A stretch of 64,000 nt of DNA from Cloeon dipterum (lineage: Eukaryota; Arthropoda; Insecta; Ephemeroptera; Baetidae): positions 17,484,001 through 17,548,000 of the forward strand of contig NC_088788.1 of the NCBI RefSeq assembly GCF_949628265.1. Reading direction: 5' to 3'. This document shows, piece by piece, positions 13,773-25,817 of the stretch. The notes under the pieces are model-generated. The model had not been told where the DNA came from, made no database searches, and was given only the letters and a program-made list of their open reading frames with translations. The first letter of the stretch is position 1; every line of letters begins with the position of its first letter. The position numbers and the translations under genes are program-made.

Positions 13773-16700
13773 ATGAGTGCTGAAGTAGTGAAGAAAAAAG
13801 ATGGTAAGCTATTCCTATTCAGACTTGGACATATGTAATTAAATAAGAATTAAACAACTTAGTCGCTGACACCAATGTCAAACTTGAAGGCCAAGATGGT
13901 GAGACGATTACAGAAATACAAAACTATCTGGAAACGTTCAACAAAGAGATCCAAGGTAAAAAACGGAATTATTGTTTCAGCCTGGAGGTTGTAATCTTAT
14001 TTTCCTTCTAGATGGATCTCAAGTGAATGCCCAAGCTGCGACAGAAGGAGGCTTTTTTATAGACCAGTCTGGCACTAGCCACTATTTTTACACTTCCGCC
14101 AATGGAGAGCAGCAGCAGGTCATGACCGTCGTTGCTGGTGAGGATGACCTGCCGAAAAATTAGTATTTTTCCTAATTAATATTTTATGCAGCTGACGGAG
14201 ATGATGGCCAGGGAGAAAGCATTGCCATATCGATTCCTGCCAGCATGGGTGAGGAATGCGCCGAAGCGTCGTCGGGCGAGGCGACTTATATTACAATGCC
14301 CAGGGCTGATGGCCAGGATGGCACCATCGCCATGGAAGCCACAGACGACGTATGATAATCAAGCTGTGGTTTGATGTTCAGCTTTCCATTTGTCTTGATT
14401 GCAGGTTATTCTCAATGCTGGCGACGGGTATCAAACAGTGACCATTGTTCCAAGTGAAACTGGCACTGGTGAGGTCAGTTATGTGCTGATTGTTCAGCAA
14501 CCTGAGGATGGCAAGGACAAGGATGGCGACGATGCGAATTTGAGCAACGTCTATGACTTTGATGAAGGAGAGGAAGGAGCTCCTCCGGTTAGTGTTTTGA
14601 AGTGATTTTAAAATTTTCAGGTATTATTTGGGAAATGCTTAGATGGAATTCCTCTGGAAATTACCCAAGCATTTTAATAATACCAGATTGGAAATAACTG
14701 ATGATTTTCTTAGCTTTACACAAAAGTGGGATATTTGATCTCACCTTGTTTTAAGGGAATTTGTTAGTTTACTATTTTCAAAATATTTTATTTTTCAAGT
14801 ACAGAGGTGTAGATCTGGCGAATATTCCTTTGTCATTTTCATATTTTAATTTTAGCAAATAATACTATTGAAAAGAAACACAATTTTTGATTAAAAATTG
14901 ATTCACAGTTTTCTACGATCAAAATACTTGCTGTTGTATAGGTCATATCTGTCATAAAATATTTTTACGCTGTCTTTTGATGTGTAATCAACGTTATTAT
15001 TGCCCTTCCAGGAGTCTGGAGATGAGGAGGACAAGGCAAAGATCATCAAGATCGTGCCAAAGAAGAGCCAGACAGTGACTCAGGCACACATGTGCAACTA
15101 CTGCAACTACACGAGTCCAAAGCGCTACCTGCTGTCCAGACACATGAAGTCGCACTCTGAGGAACGGCCGCACAAGTGCAGCGTGTGCGAGCGCGGCTTC
15201 AAGACACTGGCCTCGCTGCAGAACCACGTCAACACGCACACAGGTACCAAGCCGCACCGGTGCAAGTTCTGCGACAGTGCCTTCACCACCTCTGGTGAAC
15301 TGGTCAGACACGTCAGGTACAAACACACGCACGAGAAGCCGCACCACTGCACTGAATGCGACTACTCCAGCGTGGAGCTCAGCAAGCTCAAGCGCCACAT
15401 GCGCTGCCACACTGGAGAGAGACCCTATCAGGTAATGTGACTGATTTTTCAGCTTTATAAATGTACTTTTTTCAGGGTTGCCAAATACCTTCTGTAATTT
15501 TTATAAAACTATGCAGTGCACTGGATTTTTAATATTCAAAGGCTCTTTGTAGCTTGTGTATATTTTTATTTTGTATTTCTCTTTGATCTCAACTTGATAC
15601 GGGAGTAGTGATAGAAATTTAGTGCATAATCCATTTTCATCTAGCTTCATGAAGGTTTTTGTTATAAATTTGATTTTAATTTCAGAAAGTATTAGGGTTT
15701 TCCTAGGTACTTAAATTTCATTCAAACTAACGGGGAAATGCAATTTAAACTCTGAAACTAAGAATGTTCCTTAATTTAAAAGTATCCTCCTGCCTGTAAA
15801 ACTATTGAATCGATAATTTTTAATTACGTTTATTGCTATCTTGAAATTTTCTGTAGTCTTCTTATTGATTTTTTTACTAAATTTTGGTGCAATCCTCATG
15901 ATTATAGTGTCCGCATTGCACATACGCCAGTCCCGATACCTTCAAGCTGAAGCGACATCTGCGGATACACACAGGTGAAAAGCCATACGAGTGCGACGTG
16001 TGCCACGCCCGCTTCACGCAGAGCAACAGCCTGAAGGCGCACAGGCTGATCCACACGGCTGGCGACAAGCCCATCTTCCAGTGCGAGCTGTGTCCGACAA
16101 CGTGCGGCCGCAAAACCGACCTCAGAATCCACGTTCAAAAGCTGCACACCTCGGACAAGCCTCTCAAGTGCAAGCGCTGTGGAAAGTCCTATCCTGACAG
16201 ATATTCGTTTAAGGCGAGTCAATCATGATTGAATCTTGGAATGTTTGAATAATTGATTTAAACTGTAGGTCCACAACAAGACCCATGAGGGTGAAAAGTG
16301 CTTTAAGTGCGACTTGTGTCCGTACGCTTCTATCTCTCAAAGACATCTCGAGTCTCACATGCTGATCCACACTGACCAGAAGCCCTTCCAATGTGATCAA
16401 TGCGATCAGGTAAAATAATTTATCATCATCTTGCTTGTTACTTGTTTGAATGAGAGTGGTACAGGATTAAGGCAAAAATTTGTTTCAGTAAAATTTAAAC
16501 TTAAAATTTTTAATAAATAGTGACTCTAGCCTTTAAGCTGCTCTTTTCAAGAATAATTTTGGGAAATTTCTGTAGTTAGGTAAGAACCGGACATTTTTCT
16601 TAAAAAAGCCCATTTAAAGGTATAATTTAAAACAGGCAAAATTTTGTCAATGACATTATATCTTTTATCAAGATAAAACTATTCATTTATTTTATGTAAT

Positions 16701-18156
16701 TCAATTGATTTTTGTTATTTCAAGCTCGGATTTTTCTGTGTTTTATCTTAAAAAATAATTAATTATACAATTTCTCAGCCAATACAATATCTACATTGTT
16801 AAAATTTCTTACTTTTCTGGCGTTTTTTCTTAATATTAACGTAACAGTATATTGCAAAATACTTTTCTATTTCAGGCTTTCCGTCAAAAGCAGTTGCTGA
16901 AACGCCACCAGAACCTGTACCACAACCCCAACTACGTGCCACCAACCCCCAAAGAAAAGACGCACGAGTGTCCCGAGTGTGGGCGAGCGTTCCGTCACAA
17001 AGGAAACCTTATCAGGCACATGGCCGTCCACGACCCTGAGTCTTCGGCTCAAGAGAAAGCGCTCGCCCTCAAGCTTGGCAGACAAAAGAAAATCCAGGTA
17101 ACTTGGTTACTTCCGTAGCTAATTTTCTTAAAAGCACGCTTAAATCTTCCAATTTGCGCTCCTCAAAAAGCTTATTTTCTACTCTACAAATTACTTTATA
17201 TCAATCAATCCCATTACTTTTTTGTTTTAGATTATTGACGGTCAGCAAGTGGAAGTGATGCCAGCTGACGAGACAGACGAGGAGGAAGAGGAAGATGAAG
17301 ATGGTGAAATGATGGCAGTGGAGGGACAGGACGGCCAGCAGTATGTGGTGCTGGAGGTGATCCAGCTGCAGGACGGAAATGACACCACCATGGCGGTGGT
17401 CCCTGATGACATTGTTGTTTCTGGCACCGATGGAACTGAAGCCGTGACCGCCATCGAAAGCGCCGATGGAGCGTCAGGTAATTTGAATTAATTTATTTAA
17501 ATTTTTGAATGAACAAGTTAGCAGTAATTTTGATGATGTTTGATGTGTAGTCTCTATCTGGCTAAGTGTCTTTTTTGTATGACACTTAATGTAAAAAAAA
17601 TCCTTACAGCTTTAAGATTTTTCAATACTGTTCCTCATTCAAAATTTACAAAGCTTACAAAGAAAATTTCAAATTTTTCCTGAATGTAGATAATGAGCCA
17701 CTGATGGTCAATTTGTCTCATGAAAAGCTGTCTATGAATTAAATTTCACATAGATTGAGAAAAAACTGTTTTTAAATCAATTTTGAAAGTTTTGGTCATT
17801 TTTAACCAAGTCCTATAAATTGCTGTATCGAAATATATGTTTGCAAGTGAACCAAAATAATTAAAATAACCAAATAAATTTAAATTTTTAGGCGAAACCA
17901 GAATCATTCAAACTTTGAAAACAAGAAAGTTGACCAGGAGAGACGCGCAAGCGATCAAAAAGAAGCTTGAGGCCCAGAAGGATATGGAGAATTGCTTTGG
18001 ATTTGATGTGAGTTCCTCCTCCCATTCATCACTCATTCATATTAAAAAACTAATAATAATTATTTTGCTCAGGATGACGAAGATGACGAGGAAGGAGCGT
18101 CGAGTGAAATCGAGTCCAAGGAGTCGCTGAAACTTCTGGAGACCATCAATGAATAA
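13773..18156 (+). CDS. CTCF: CTCF, 11-zinc-finger insulator and architectural protein
   Basis: Sequence-specific nuclear DNA-binding protein that sets insulator boundaries and anchors chromatin loops together with cohesin. Twelve coding exons join in frame: 13773-13803, 13863-13955, 14012-14137, 14192-14349, 14405-14587, 15012-15431, 15908-16213, 16269-16409, 16876-17097, 17231-17477, 17892-18007, 18073-18156, giving 708 aa. Residues 1-224 are acidic and contain VYDFDEGEE at about 185-193. Eleven C2H2/C2HC-type fingers span about 225-538. Linker and helix words typical of CTCF are present, such as [16 protein letters not shown] and [10 protein letters not shown]. The C-terminal part has an acidic run ([12 protein letters not shown]), a basic patch and a second acidic end. 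The start is the first ATG after a clear acceptor. The intron after exon 7 begins GCGAGT, so it is a GC-AG intron. Introns of over 400 bases (14588-15011, 15432-15907, 16410-16875, 17478-17891) hold nothing else recognisable. The finger order makes the identity very secure. Confidence 0.96.
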
Positions 18157-18351
18157 ATACAAAGACATCTCATCAGTTTCAAGGTGTAATCTTTTATCAT
18201 TGCTTAGTGGTAGATGTAAGCGATCTCTTTTGTAAAAAGTCTTCTCGAGGATGATTTTGGTGTGATCACACTTTTTGTTCCGACTTGAAACAGCAATGTT
18301 AGATTTTAAATTCATTATTCACCTGTAAATGTACACTTCTTGAAATGTCAC

Positions 18352-18357
18352 AATAAA
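18352..18357 (+). terminator. Poly(A) signal AATAAA after CTCF
   Basis: This canonical hexamer lies about 195 bases after the CTCF stop codon. Another AATAAA (18152-18157) overlaps the stop codon itself and would give an almost UTR-free transcript, so the downstream one is the likelier main signal. Confidence 0.55.
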
Positions 18358-18944
18358 TTTTATCAACTGCAGCAACTTTTGCATATAATTAGAGCAAAAT
18401 AAACCCTGCAATAAGTTTTGGGATATCAAATATCAACAGTTTTTTTTTAATTGACATCAAAATTTTCAACCAACAGAAATAGTAGTGTGAAATACATACA
18501 AATCTGACGTAAAATTTCCCTAATTTCTAGTGATATCTCTTTCATTATTTAAGATATTTTCTTGGTAGTTAAAATCTTTTTTATAATAAATTTTAAAGAA
18601 AAATGACTTTAAATAAACGTTTCAAGGTTTTTGATAAATATCTTTTCATCGCTTCAACCTATTTTGCTCCCCTTAATTTTTTTTTATCCATTTTCTCTGA
18701 CTGAGGGCTACATATTTAGGCTTCATTGGTGGAAAAATTCATCCGCAGAACTTGGACAGTTTTTTGTAGTCATTTGGCGCAGCAGAATAAATTGGTATAA
18801 GTACACCATAATTATATGACAAAGCTAAAATATATTTTTAAGAAAAGGAAAAATAGCTCTGAGTAAGGTGTAAGGTGCACATTCACCGAGCGCCTTCAGT
18901 TTAAGGGTGCTCAGGAACGAAGTTTTTGGCGTTTCCTGAACTCC

Positions 18945-19260
18945 CTGATAGCTTCCAAAGGTGCGGACTGCACATAATTAGCTGTTGAATAAAGCTGTTG
19001 AATTGGCCGTTCCAACAGTGTGCAGATCTGGCAATTCTAAACAATACAGACAGAGCCCAACAGGCGTCAATAAAATTGGAATCTAATGCTTATCGATGGC
19101 TTCCCTGCTCGGATGGTATTTTCTGCAACCACCATAGCATGTTCCTCAGGTCACAATCAATTGTTCGTGCAATTTTTGTTGTCTCAAAAATTCACCTGAA
19201 CTAAAAATTACCATTTTTCAACCTTTACCCATCTGTATCTCGAAAACAAACATTGCGCAC
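18945..19260 (+). repeat. Old dispersed repeat, copy related to 59195-59530
   Basis: The copies share, in the same order, GCTTCCAAAGG, a segment around TGTTGA-TTGGCC-CCAACA-TGTGCA-ATCT-GCA, CAGAGCCCA, and near the end TTTTTCAACCTTT followed by ACCCAT. Similarity is patchy with many indels, as expected of a decayed transposable-element family. No coding potential remains. Confidence 0.5.
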
Positions 19261-19804
19261 TATCTTGAAAATTTCTACGCACGCCAAGCACTTTAAAATT
19301 TCCTTATTTAATAGTTAAAATAATTAAATATCAATTTCAAAAGTTTATTTCAATTTAAATAATTTGAAAACTTGGTTTTATTTCAATGTAGGCTGTAATC
19401 GGGTATCTTTTAATGTTGAGTTTAAATATTATCTTTATAACTCGAGATATATTTTGTTTTGGAACACTGATTGGTCCGTTTCTCTTGATTTCACCCCGAT
19501 TTCTCGGTACAGGGTGATTAAATTTTTGTCTGGTTGACTCGGTAATTTCGAAACCACAACACCATCCAAACAGCATTTTAAAAAATCATAATGATAGCTC
19601 ACGTGAAAATTAAAAAAAAATGATTGAATGTGATCACAGTTTCATTATTAGCATTCATCTTGCACGATAAAATTTCCACTCCACAGAGCATGACGCATGC
19701 ACGCTGGGAAAAATCGAATTGATTGAAAATATCAATTTACAATATTCAGAGTGCAATAATATACACCTCTCGAATTATTACACACACGTCTGCTGGGCCT
19801 GGCT

Positions 19805-19812
19805 ATAAATAA
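19805..19812 (+). promoter_or_regulatory. Possible TATA box of the EcKL kinase gene
   Basis: TATAAATA lies in GGCTATAAATAATA, about 200 bases before the kinase start codon at 20012. A start site about 30 bases downstream would give a 5' UTR of about 170 bases. The region is AT-rich just here, so a chance match is possible. Confidence 0.35.
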
Positions 19813-20011
19813 TAATAAATTTCCAATGTCACAAACACGGGAAAAAGGGAGACGGCCGCGCGTGGCAGCTCCACCCTGTCGGCGCGCGAGATTCTGGGCT
19901 TAGGGGTGACGTGGGGAGGGGCGGCAGGGGGTGCACACACACACACACGAACGTGTCTGATCGATCGCGGCGTCGGCGCTGCGGCGGCCGTGTGTCTCGG
20001 GCAGACGAGAG

Positions 20012-23000
20012 ATGTCTTCGCAAGAAGAGGAGGCGCCGGGCACCGGGGATTCGGACACGGACGAGTCCGAGGGGCTGGAGCCGCCCCCGCGGCCGCCGCC
20101 GTTCAGCATCAGCAAGGGGTGGCTGCAAGAGGTGCTTGGGGCGGCGCTCGCCCCCGGCAGGCCCTTCGAGGTGCTCCACTTCGCCGCCAAGTCGGGCAGC
20201 GAGCCCCTCGAGGGGCCGCCACCGCCCCCGGGGGCCGTCGGTGACTCGGCCCTCAGCGAGGTGCTGTCGCTGCACGTGCAGTACGCCGCCGGTCCCCGCG
20301 GACAGACGCCCGGCGCCGTGCACCTCGTGCTCAAACTGCCTCCCAGGGACCCCGTCAGCAGGTTTTTCGTCTCCGAGGCGCAGTTCGACTTGAGGGAAAT
20401 CAATTTTTACACACAGGTATTATTACGCTTTCTGAATTTTGTGGTTCATTTTTTCAAAGATGTTTTAATATAGATTTTCAAACCATTTAAAAAAAATTCT
20501 ATTACAAGTTAAAGGGTGGACAAATTCTGAAGATCTATTTTATCTTTTCCTAAATTATTCACTAAAATTTTAAACATCTCAAATTTTCCCAGAGTCTTAT
20601 AAACTCTCGAGAAATCAAACGAATAAACCAAATGAATATAATATAATCATTTAATGTTTCGAGAAAATGTTAGTAAAATTTTAATTTTTAAAGAAGGATC
20701 ATAGATCAGACTAAAAAATTCTGAAAACTAATTTTTCCTTTATCTTAAACAATCTATAAAAATGGGGTAAAGAAAAATTTCTGAGAAATTCAGCTTCAAG
20801 AGTTAGCAAGCTAATGAAGCGGCGAGCACAAGTCATATTACATCAATCTTTTCAGTCGCATAAACAAACAAAAAATCATTTTGCAGAAATATAACGGCTT
20901 TTGTAGCAGATTTTTAATTTGGTTTTCATAAAATCGAGCATTTTTTGCCATTCCAAAATTTTCTGAGGGTTGCAAAACACACTGGTCCATTTTTAAACGG
21001 CTTTACTGAGAAAATGGGGGGTTGGAAATTTATTCATGAGTTTGTTAATTCCCAAAATTTTAACAGCTTTCCGGATTTGCCTAGATTTTTGTTCTAGAAC
21101 CCATAGCAGCTGAATTACAAAGTTAAACTCGTATTCCCTATATGTGATTCGATTATCAAAATATGTACAATTTAAATAAGAAAAATGTGGTTGATCTGCA
21201 TCACAATATTCAAAAATTTTAATCAACCTAGAATCTTTTACAGGCGTGTAAAGTAAGAAAGTACACTAACGATTTGAATGTCCATAACTTGAAAACCTAA
21301 AAAATGTACATTAAAATTTTGTGTGAATACAATTTTTTTCTCAATAATTTCAACCTGTTTATTCGAAAGTAAAAATTTCAACGAATCAATAAGTAATGCG
21401 CCCTCCTTGTAAATCCAATATTTGTAGACAGTATAAGTAGAGCCATGCGATGTGAGTTACGGTAACTGCCGTAATTGATTCAAGTAGCCACGGTGAATCT
21501 GTTGCGAGATGTAATATTAAAATGCATTACCCCTGGCGATCGCAGATAGTGCCAGACCTGCTAGCTGCTGGCGGCGACACCCTCGAATCAGACTGGTTGC
21601 CTATCCCGCATTGCCTGCATGCCACTTACCGAGCTTCGCCACACCACTCTGTACTCGTTTTGGAGAACCTCAAAGCACAGGGATACAAAAGCGCCGATTT
21701 TGCTGAAGGACTGTCTTTGGATCAAGCGAAAGCCGCGCTCGAGGCTTTGGCCCGAATGCACTCGCTCTCTTTAGTGCTTAAGGTACGTAACGCAATTACA
21801 CGACGCATTTTTTGCATGAATTTGCGCTTGTTTGTGCGTACCCGGCTCTTATAAGTCACAAGTGCACTCAACAAATCCAAAGCGAATGAGCTATGAGTGC
21901 TGCCACAACTCGTACACAATATTCTCTTGAATGGGGTTAATTTTTATAAACTGTAAATTTTTGACGAAAAAATACTTGACTTTTTCAAAACAGTTTTTCT
22001 GGAAACTAAAGTATGTTTTAGTGATTAAAAAATTTTATTTGATTAAAAAAAATTGTCGACAGTCTAAATTTCACAGCTCTTATACATAGTGTAAATTAAC
22101 TTTGCAATGCTTTTTACGACTGCATAAAAGGGGAGATTCTGAAGAATATCATTTTCGTTGGGAGTGTATTTTCACGAGCATTTTTTACGACGACAGGTGC
22201 GTGAAGGATCAGATTTACTGCAACGATACCCTTTCCTCTTCAAGACTGCGGCAGCCACCGATTCGTACCAGCAACTCGTGGAAAGAGGGCTGCCACAACT
22301 TGCTCGTTTTCTCCAGCGACAAGCGGATGAACACCCCGGAGAAGGTGAGAAAAAATACAATTTGGCCCCGTTTCATGCAAATAGGTTAAAAAAACTCCTA
22401 AATAAGAACGGCGCAGCAGCAATAAAATTTTATGCGACTTTCGGCTAAAAGGGAGAAGAGTGCCAGAAATAAAATAAAATTTTGCCCAAGAGATTTTCGT
22501 ATGGGTTGCAATGACGTCATTTGCAGTTTATTCCAAGTATAAGGAAATATTATTATGCTTTTTAGATTTCAAAGCAAACTTATGCAACTGGCACTGTATC
22601 CACGTCAAGGCAGTTGCCTAACCTTTTAGAAGTTTAAAAGTTCTTCATTTAATTTAACCCAAAAATATTTCTTGTGTTTTCTAATAATTCCAAAACAATA
22701 GTTTCGGTTCTTCCTTTCATGCAAAATAAAAGAAAATATCATTTTTGCGCGTATATTTAATTAGTAATTTTCGTAATTTTGATTGAAACAGATTTTGCCT
22801 GCATCCTGGAAGCGTTGTCAGCGCTACGTCCGCGGACGCGCAGCGTGATCGCATCTTTGCTGGCTCCGCGCGAACCGCTGGCGCTGATCACGCACACGGA
22901 CTTCTGGTGCAGTAACCTGCTGTTCCGCACCGAGGAGGGGGTGGCGGAAGGGGCGGAGGGGCGGCCACGTTGCGCCATCCTCGACTGGCAGATGGTGGCG

Positions 23001-23333
23001 TATTCGCACCCGGCCAACGACCTGGCGCTGCTGCTGGTCAGCTCGCTGGACGCCAGGCTGCGCCGCGCGCATGCGCACGAGCTGCTCGACTGGTACCTGG
23101 CCAGTCTGGAGCGTCTGTGCGCGGCGCTCGGCGTCTCAATCGACGCGCTGGGCTACACCGCGCACATGCTCTACGCAGACTTCAAGCGCTCGCAGCTGCT
23201 CGCCCTGCTGCTCTGCGTCGGCTCCGTCGACGTCGCGCTCGGAGACACGCGCACCGAGCGCCGCCTCATGCACGTCCTACGCGACCTCTACGACGAGGGC
23301 GTGCTCACCGACGTGGTGGGGGGAGACGAGTAG
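20012..23333 (+). CDS. EcKL / CHK-kinase-like protein (ecdysteroid-kinase-like family)
   Basis: Likely cytosolic small-molecule kinase of the aminoglycoside-phosphotransferase-like CHK (EcKinase) family. Insect members phosphorylate ecdysteroids or act in detoxification; the substrate here is unknown. Four exons join in frame: 20012-20416, 21546-21782, 22197-22344, 22792-23333, giving 443 aa, a normal family length. Residues 1-35 are acidic and proline-rich, a less usual leader. The N-lobe includes HLVLKLPP and ends in EINFYTQ, where the family has its conserved E-x2-FY helix. VLVLENL in exon 2 is the hinge. Exon 4 has the catalytic loop HTDFWCSN (H298, D300, N305) and the metal-binding ILDWQ (D328), where most members have DFQ. 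All key catalytic residues are present, so the enzyme should be active. Exons 1 and 4 are very GC-rich, in contrast to their introns. The start is the first in-frame ATG, with G at -3. The introns (1129, 414 and 447 bases) show no other feature. Confidence 0.9.
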
Positions 23334-23440
23334 TGGGGGCACATGTAGGGGAGGCTTCACACAGGGTCAGGTTTGCTGAAATGCACTACACGGAATTTAG
23401 CGCACAATTTTTTTTTCAAATTTTATGAATTATCAAAAGA

Positions 23441-23446
23441 AATAAA
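23441..23446 (+). terminator. Poly(A) signal AATAAA after the EcKL kinase
   Basis: This canonical hexamer lies 108 bases after the stop codon, followed by T-rich DNA. It is the first such signal downstream of the gene. Confidence 0.6.
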
Positions 23447-25817
23447 CTTCTTCATTAAATTTGTTCCTCTACGGAAAAGAACACGAAACACTAAAACACT
23501 TGGTCTCCAAATTATTGTTGTTTGCAAGTGAAATTCTGAATTAAGTAAAATTAGTTTCTTTACATTTCATCTGGAAACAGAAATATGAGAAAAATTATTT
23601 AGGTAAATTAGAAACAAAATAAAATTAATGATTAAAATTCTACAATTTTATTAACGCCATCGTTCATTATAATATATTGCTGTTTTTAATTTTCCTTTCT
23701 ATGAAGTTTCTTACGTACAAAGCACAAATCAGCAGATAATAAGAAACTATATTTAATTTAAGCACCGTAGTGCATTTTCTCGCGTTTTGCAACCCCCGGA
23801 AGCGTGGATCCAGGGGAGGAAAGCAGGGTTCGTGAAGATGCGCGATATAGTTGAGTAAACGTAAAATGCCGGCTGGCTCATTCATTTATGTTCATTTTTT
23901 GCTGTCTGGTATTATTGATACACACAAATCCTCCCTCCAGTGTTGCTGGGAGGCACGCTTTACGCACACCATCTATATCTGTAGACACGAGGAAAGCAAA
24001 AATGCAGATCTGGTAGGTGACAATCCGCGAGATATAAATGAATAGACGCGTCTTTCTGTTGTCTGTCTTTTTGACTAACTCTCGCTTTTACCGCTTCAAT
24101 CAGAGATGAATCCCCTTTTAGAGAGACGTAGTTGGGTGTGCTGCTTGATTTATCTTGACGAGAAAGGTAGCTCTAGGTGAATACCCTCTTATACGAAGAA
24201 GCTCTGTCTTCCCGATCTCAATTTATGTGTCAAACGAATTTTTCACCAGTCCCTTCGTAAATTACACTTTCAATTTAGATGTCTAGTTTCCAGATTAAAG
24301 GATATTGGTGTCGAAAATATTATAATTTAATTTGGTTCAGCTTAAATTTCTGAAAAATCCTTCCAGTTGAAATTTTTTAATCTAGCCAGCGCGTTAACTG
24401 GTGAAAGGATCATAGCCTCTGACAAGTTCAGGAAAAGCCCTGGATTTGTTGTTACTTGCCGATAGTTTGGTTTACAAAGCATGGGCAACGAAGGAAAATT
24501 GACCCATCCTTATCATTGTCACTCTGAGAAGTAATGATGTCGCAATATGGCCTCTCTCCTTATCTAGCGCTTGATGGCCTAACGCGTGGGGGGTCCGATT
24601 CCAAAAGTTCCAAAGTTCTGATTTTCTTGATTTTCAAAATTTTAGCTTCGAACAAAAATATAATATATATTCGACACACAATGTTCTTTAAGATATGTGT
24701 GTGTCTCCTTATATTGTCGTGAGAAGTTTGGTTGCGCAGAATATTGTGATAGAACCCGAGCTCAGCGTTGGGCCCAATGAAGGCATTCTTTAATTGCGAG
24801 ACGAGAAAAAAAAATTAAAATTGTGCCAACTCCTATTTTGTATAGCCCCCAGTTGGATTGTTGAAATCTGATAAACGCAACCCTTATATCAATTAGGTGG
24901 AATAAAAGACGTGTCCCCTTTTGAGGGAGAAATCAACCGATTGAAACTTTTTAATAAAGTTCCTCGTCGACTGCACAAGCCCAGGACCGTTTCATTTTTT
25001 CCTGCCCTGTTTTACAGCGCAGAGAGTGCTGTTCGGAAGCTCATACAATATGCACCAGCGCACTCCGGCACATACATGATGTATAGACGGCAGCGAGAGA
25101 ACGTTTTCGAGAGCGCCCACAAGACACATAACGAGGCTCCAGGCGCACCAGATCAATACCCGCTAAACACACTCACACCAACATTTTTCATTGTCTGCTC
25201 GTGGACACTTCAGCGTGTTTGTGGCTATATTGGGACACGACTGCGTTCTGCGTTCGATATTCATTAAAGCACTCGAGTTTTACTTGAACGTTTATTAGAT
25301 GATCTTATCTAGCATGATTTGTGTATGACAAGGTATATATACACAAAAATCCCATCAATTTTCTTTAACTGGGAAATATCATGGCTGAGAATATTGTACT
25401 AATTTAATTGATTTTAATTCAAGGTTTATAGTAGTTACGTTCTGAATCATCTCAATTTTGTATCTATCGGTACCTATATAGCTTTATCTAGGTCATTTAT
25501 AAGGAAGTGAATTTAAAAATTGAAATCAAAGCTTTTTTCTTCGAAGGTTTTATTAAATTAAAACTATATATAGTTCCGTATCTTTAATCACGTCAAGACA
25601 TCTCTTAAGTTTATCGCTTGGCTTGCTTTATACTGTTCTTTACATTCATGCGAGACGAAATGGTTCACTCTCTCGCGATTGAAGGTCGCGCAGTGATTTT
25701 CACCGCTTCAAGGAGCAAATGAAGAGACAGTGAAGGGAAATAAATAATTTAAATTAATCTCTTTGAAAGCAGTTGTTTTGGGAGATCCAGAGGTGTTGAA
25801 GCACACAAAGAAAAGAT
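23447..25817. other. Intergenic region between convergent kinase and OST-alpha genes
   Basis: Nothing here can be supported as a gene. A 118-codon open frame at 24911-25267 has no recognisable domain and no exon-like neighbours. The stretch contains copy 2 of a short dispersed repeat (24546-24645). The 3' UTR of OST-alpha must lie at its right end; no AATAAA was found on the - strand close to that stop, so its poly(A) site is not located. Confidence 0.5.
24546..24645 (+). repeat. Dispersed short repeat, copy 2
   Basis: This is the partner of 8361-8445 and shares TATGGCC, CTCTC, TAACGCG, CCGATTCCAAAA, TTCCAA and a TTTTAGCTT end in the same order. It carries about 17 extra bases between the CTCTC and TAACGCG blocks. 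Confidence 0.4.

Noticed and set aside
14997-15410. 137-codon frame on the - strand over CTCF fingers
   Set aside because: Shadow of the zinc-finger exon; the + strand frame has all Cys and His ligands.
19829-20403. Long open frames on the opposite strand and other frames of the kinase first exon
   Set aside because: High GC content removes stop codons in all frames; only the + frame from 20012 shows family motifs and a proper donor.
24546-24612. Possible tRNA because of GGTCCGATTCC
   Set aside because: No pairing acceptor or D-arm; better explained as a dispersed repeat.
24911-25267. 118-codon open frame
   Set aside because: No known motif, no splice partners and composition like the flanking DNA.
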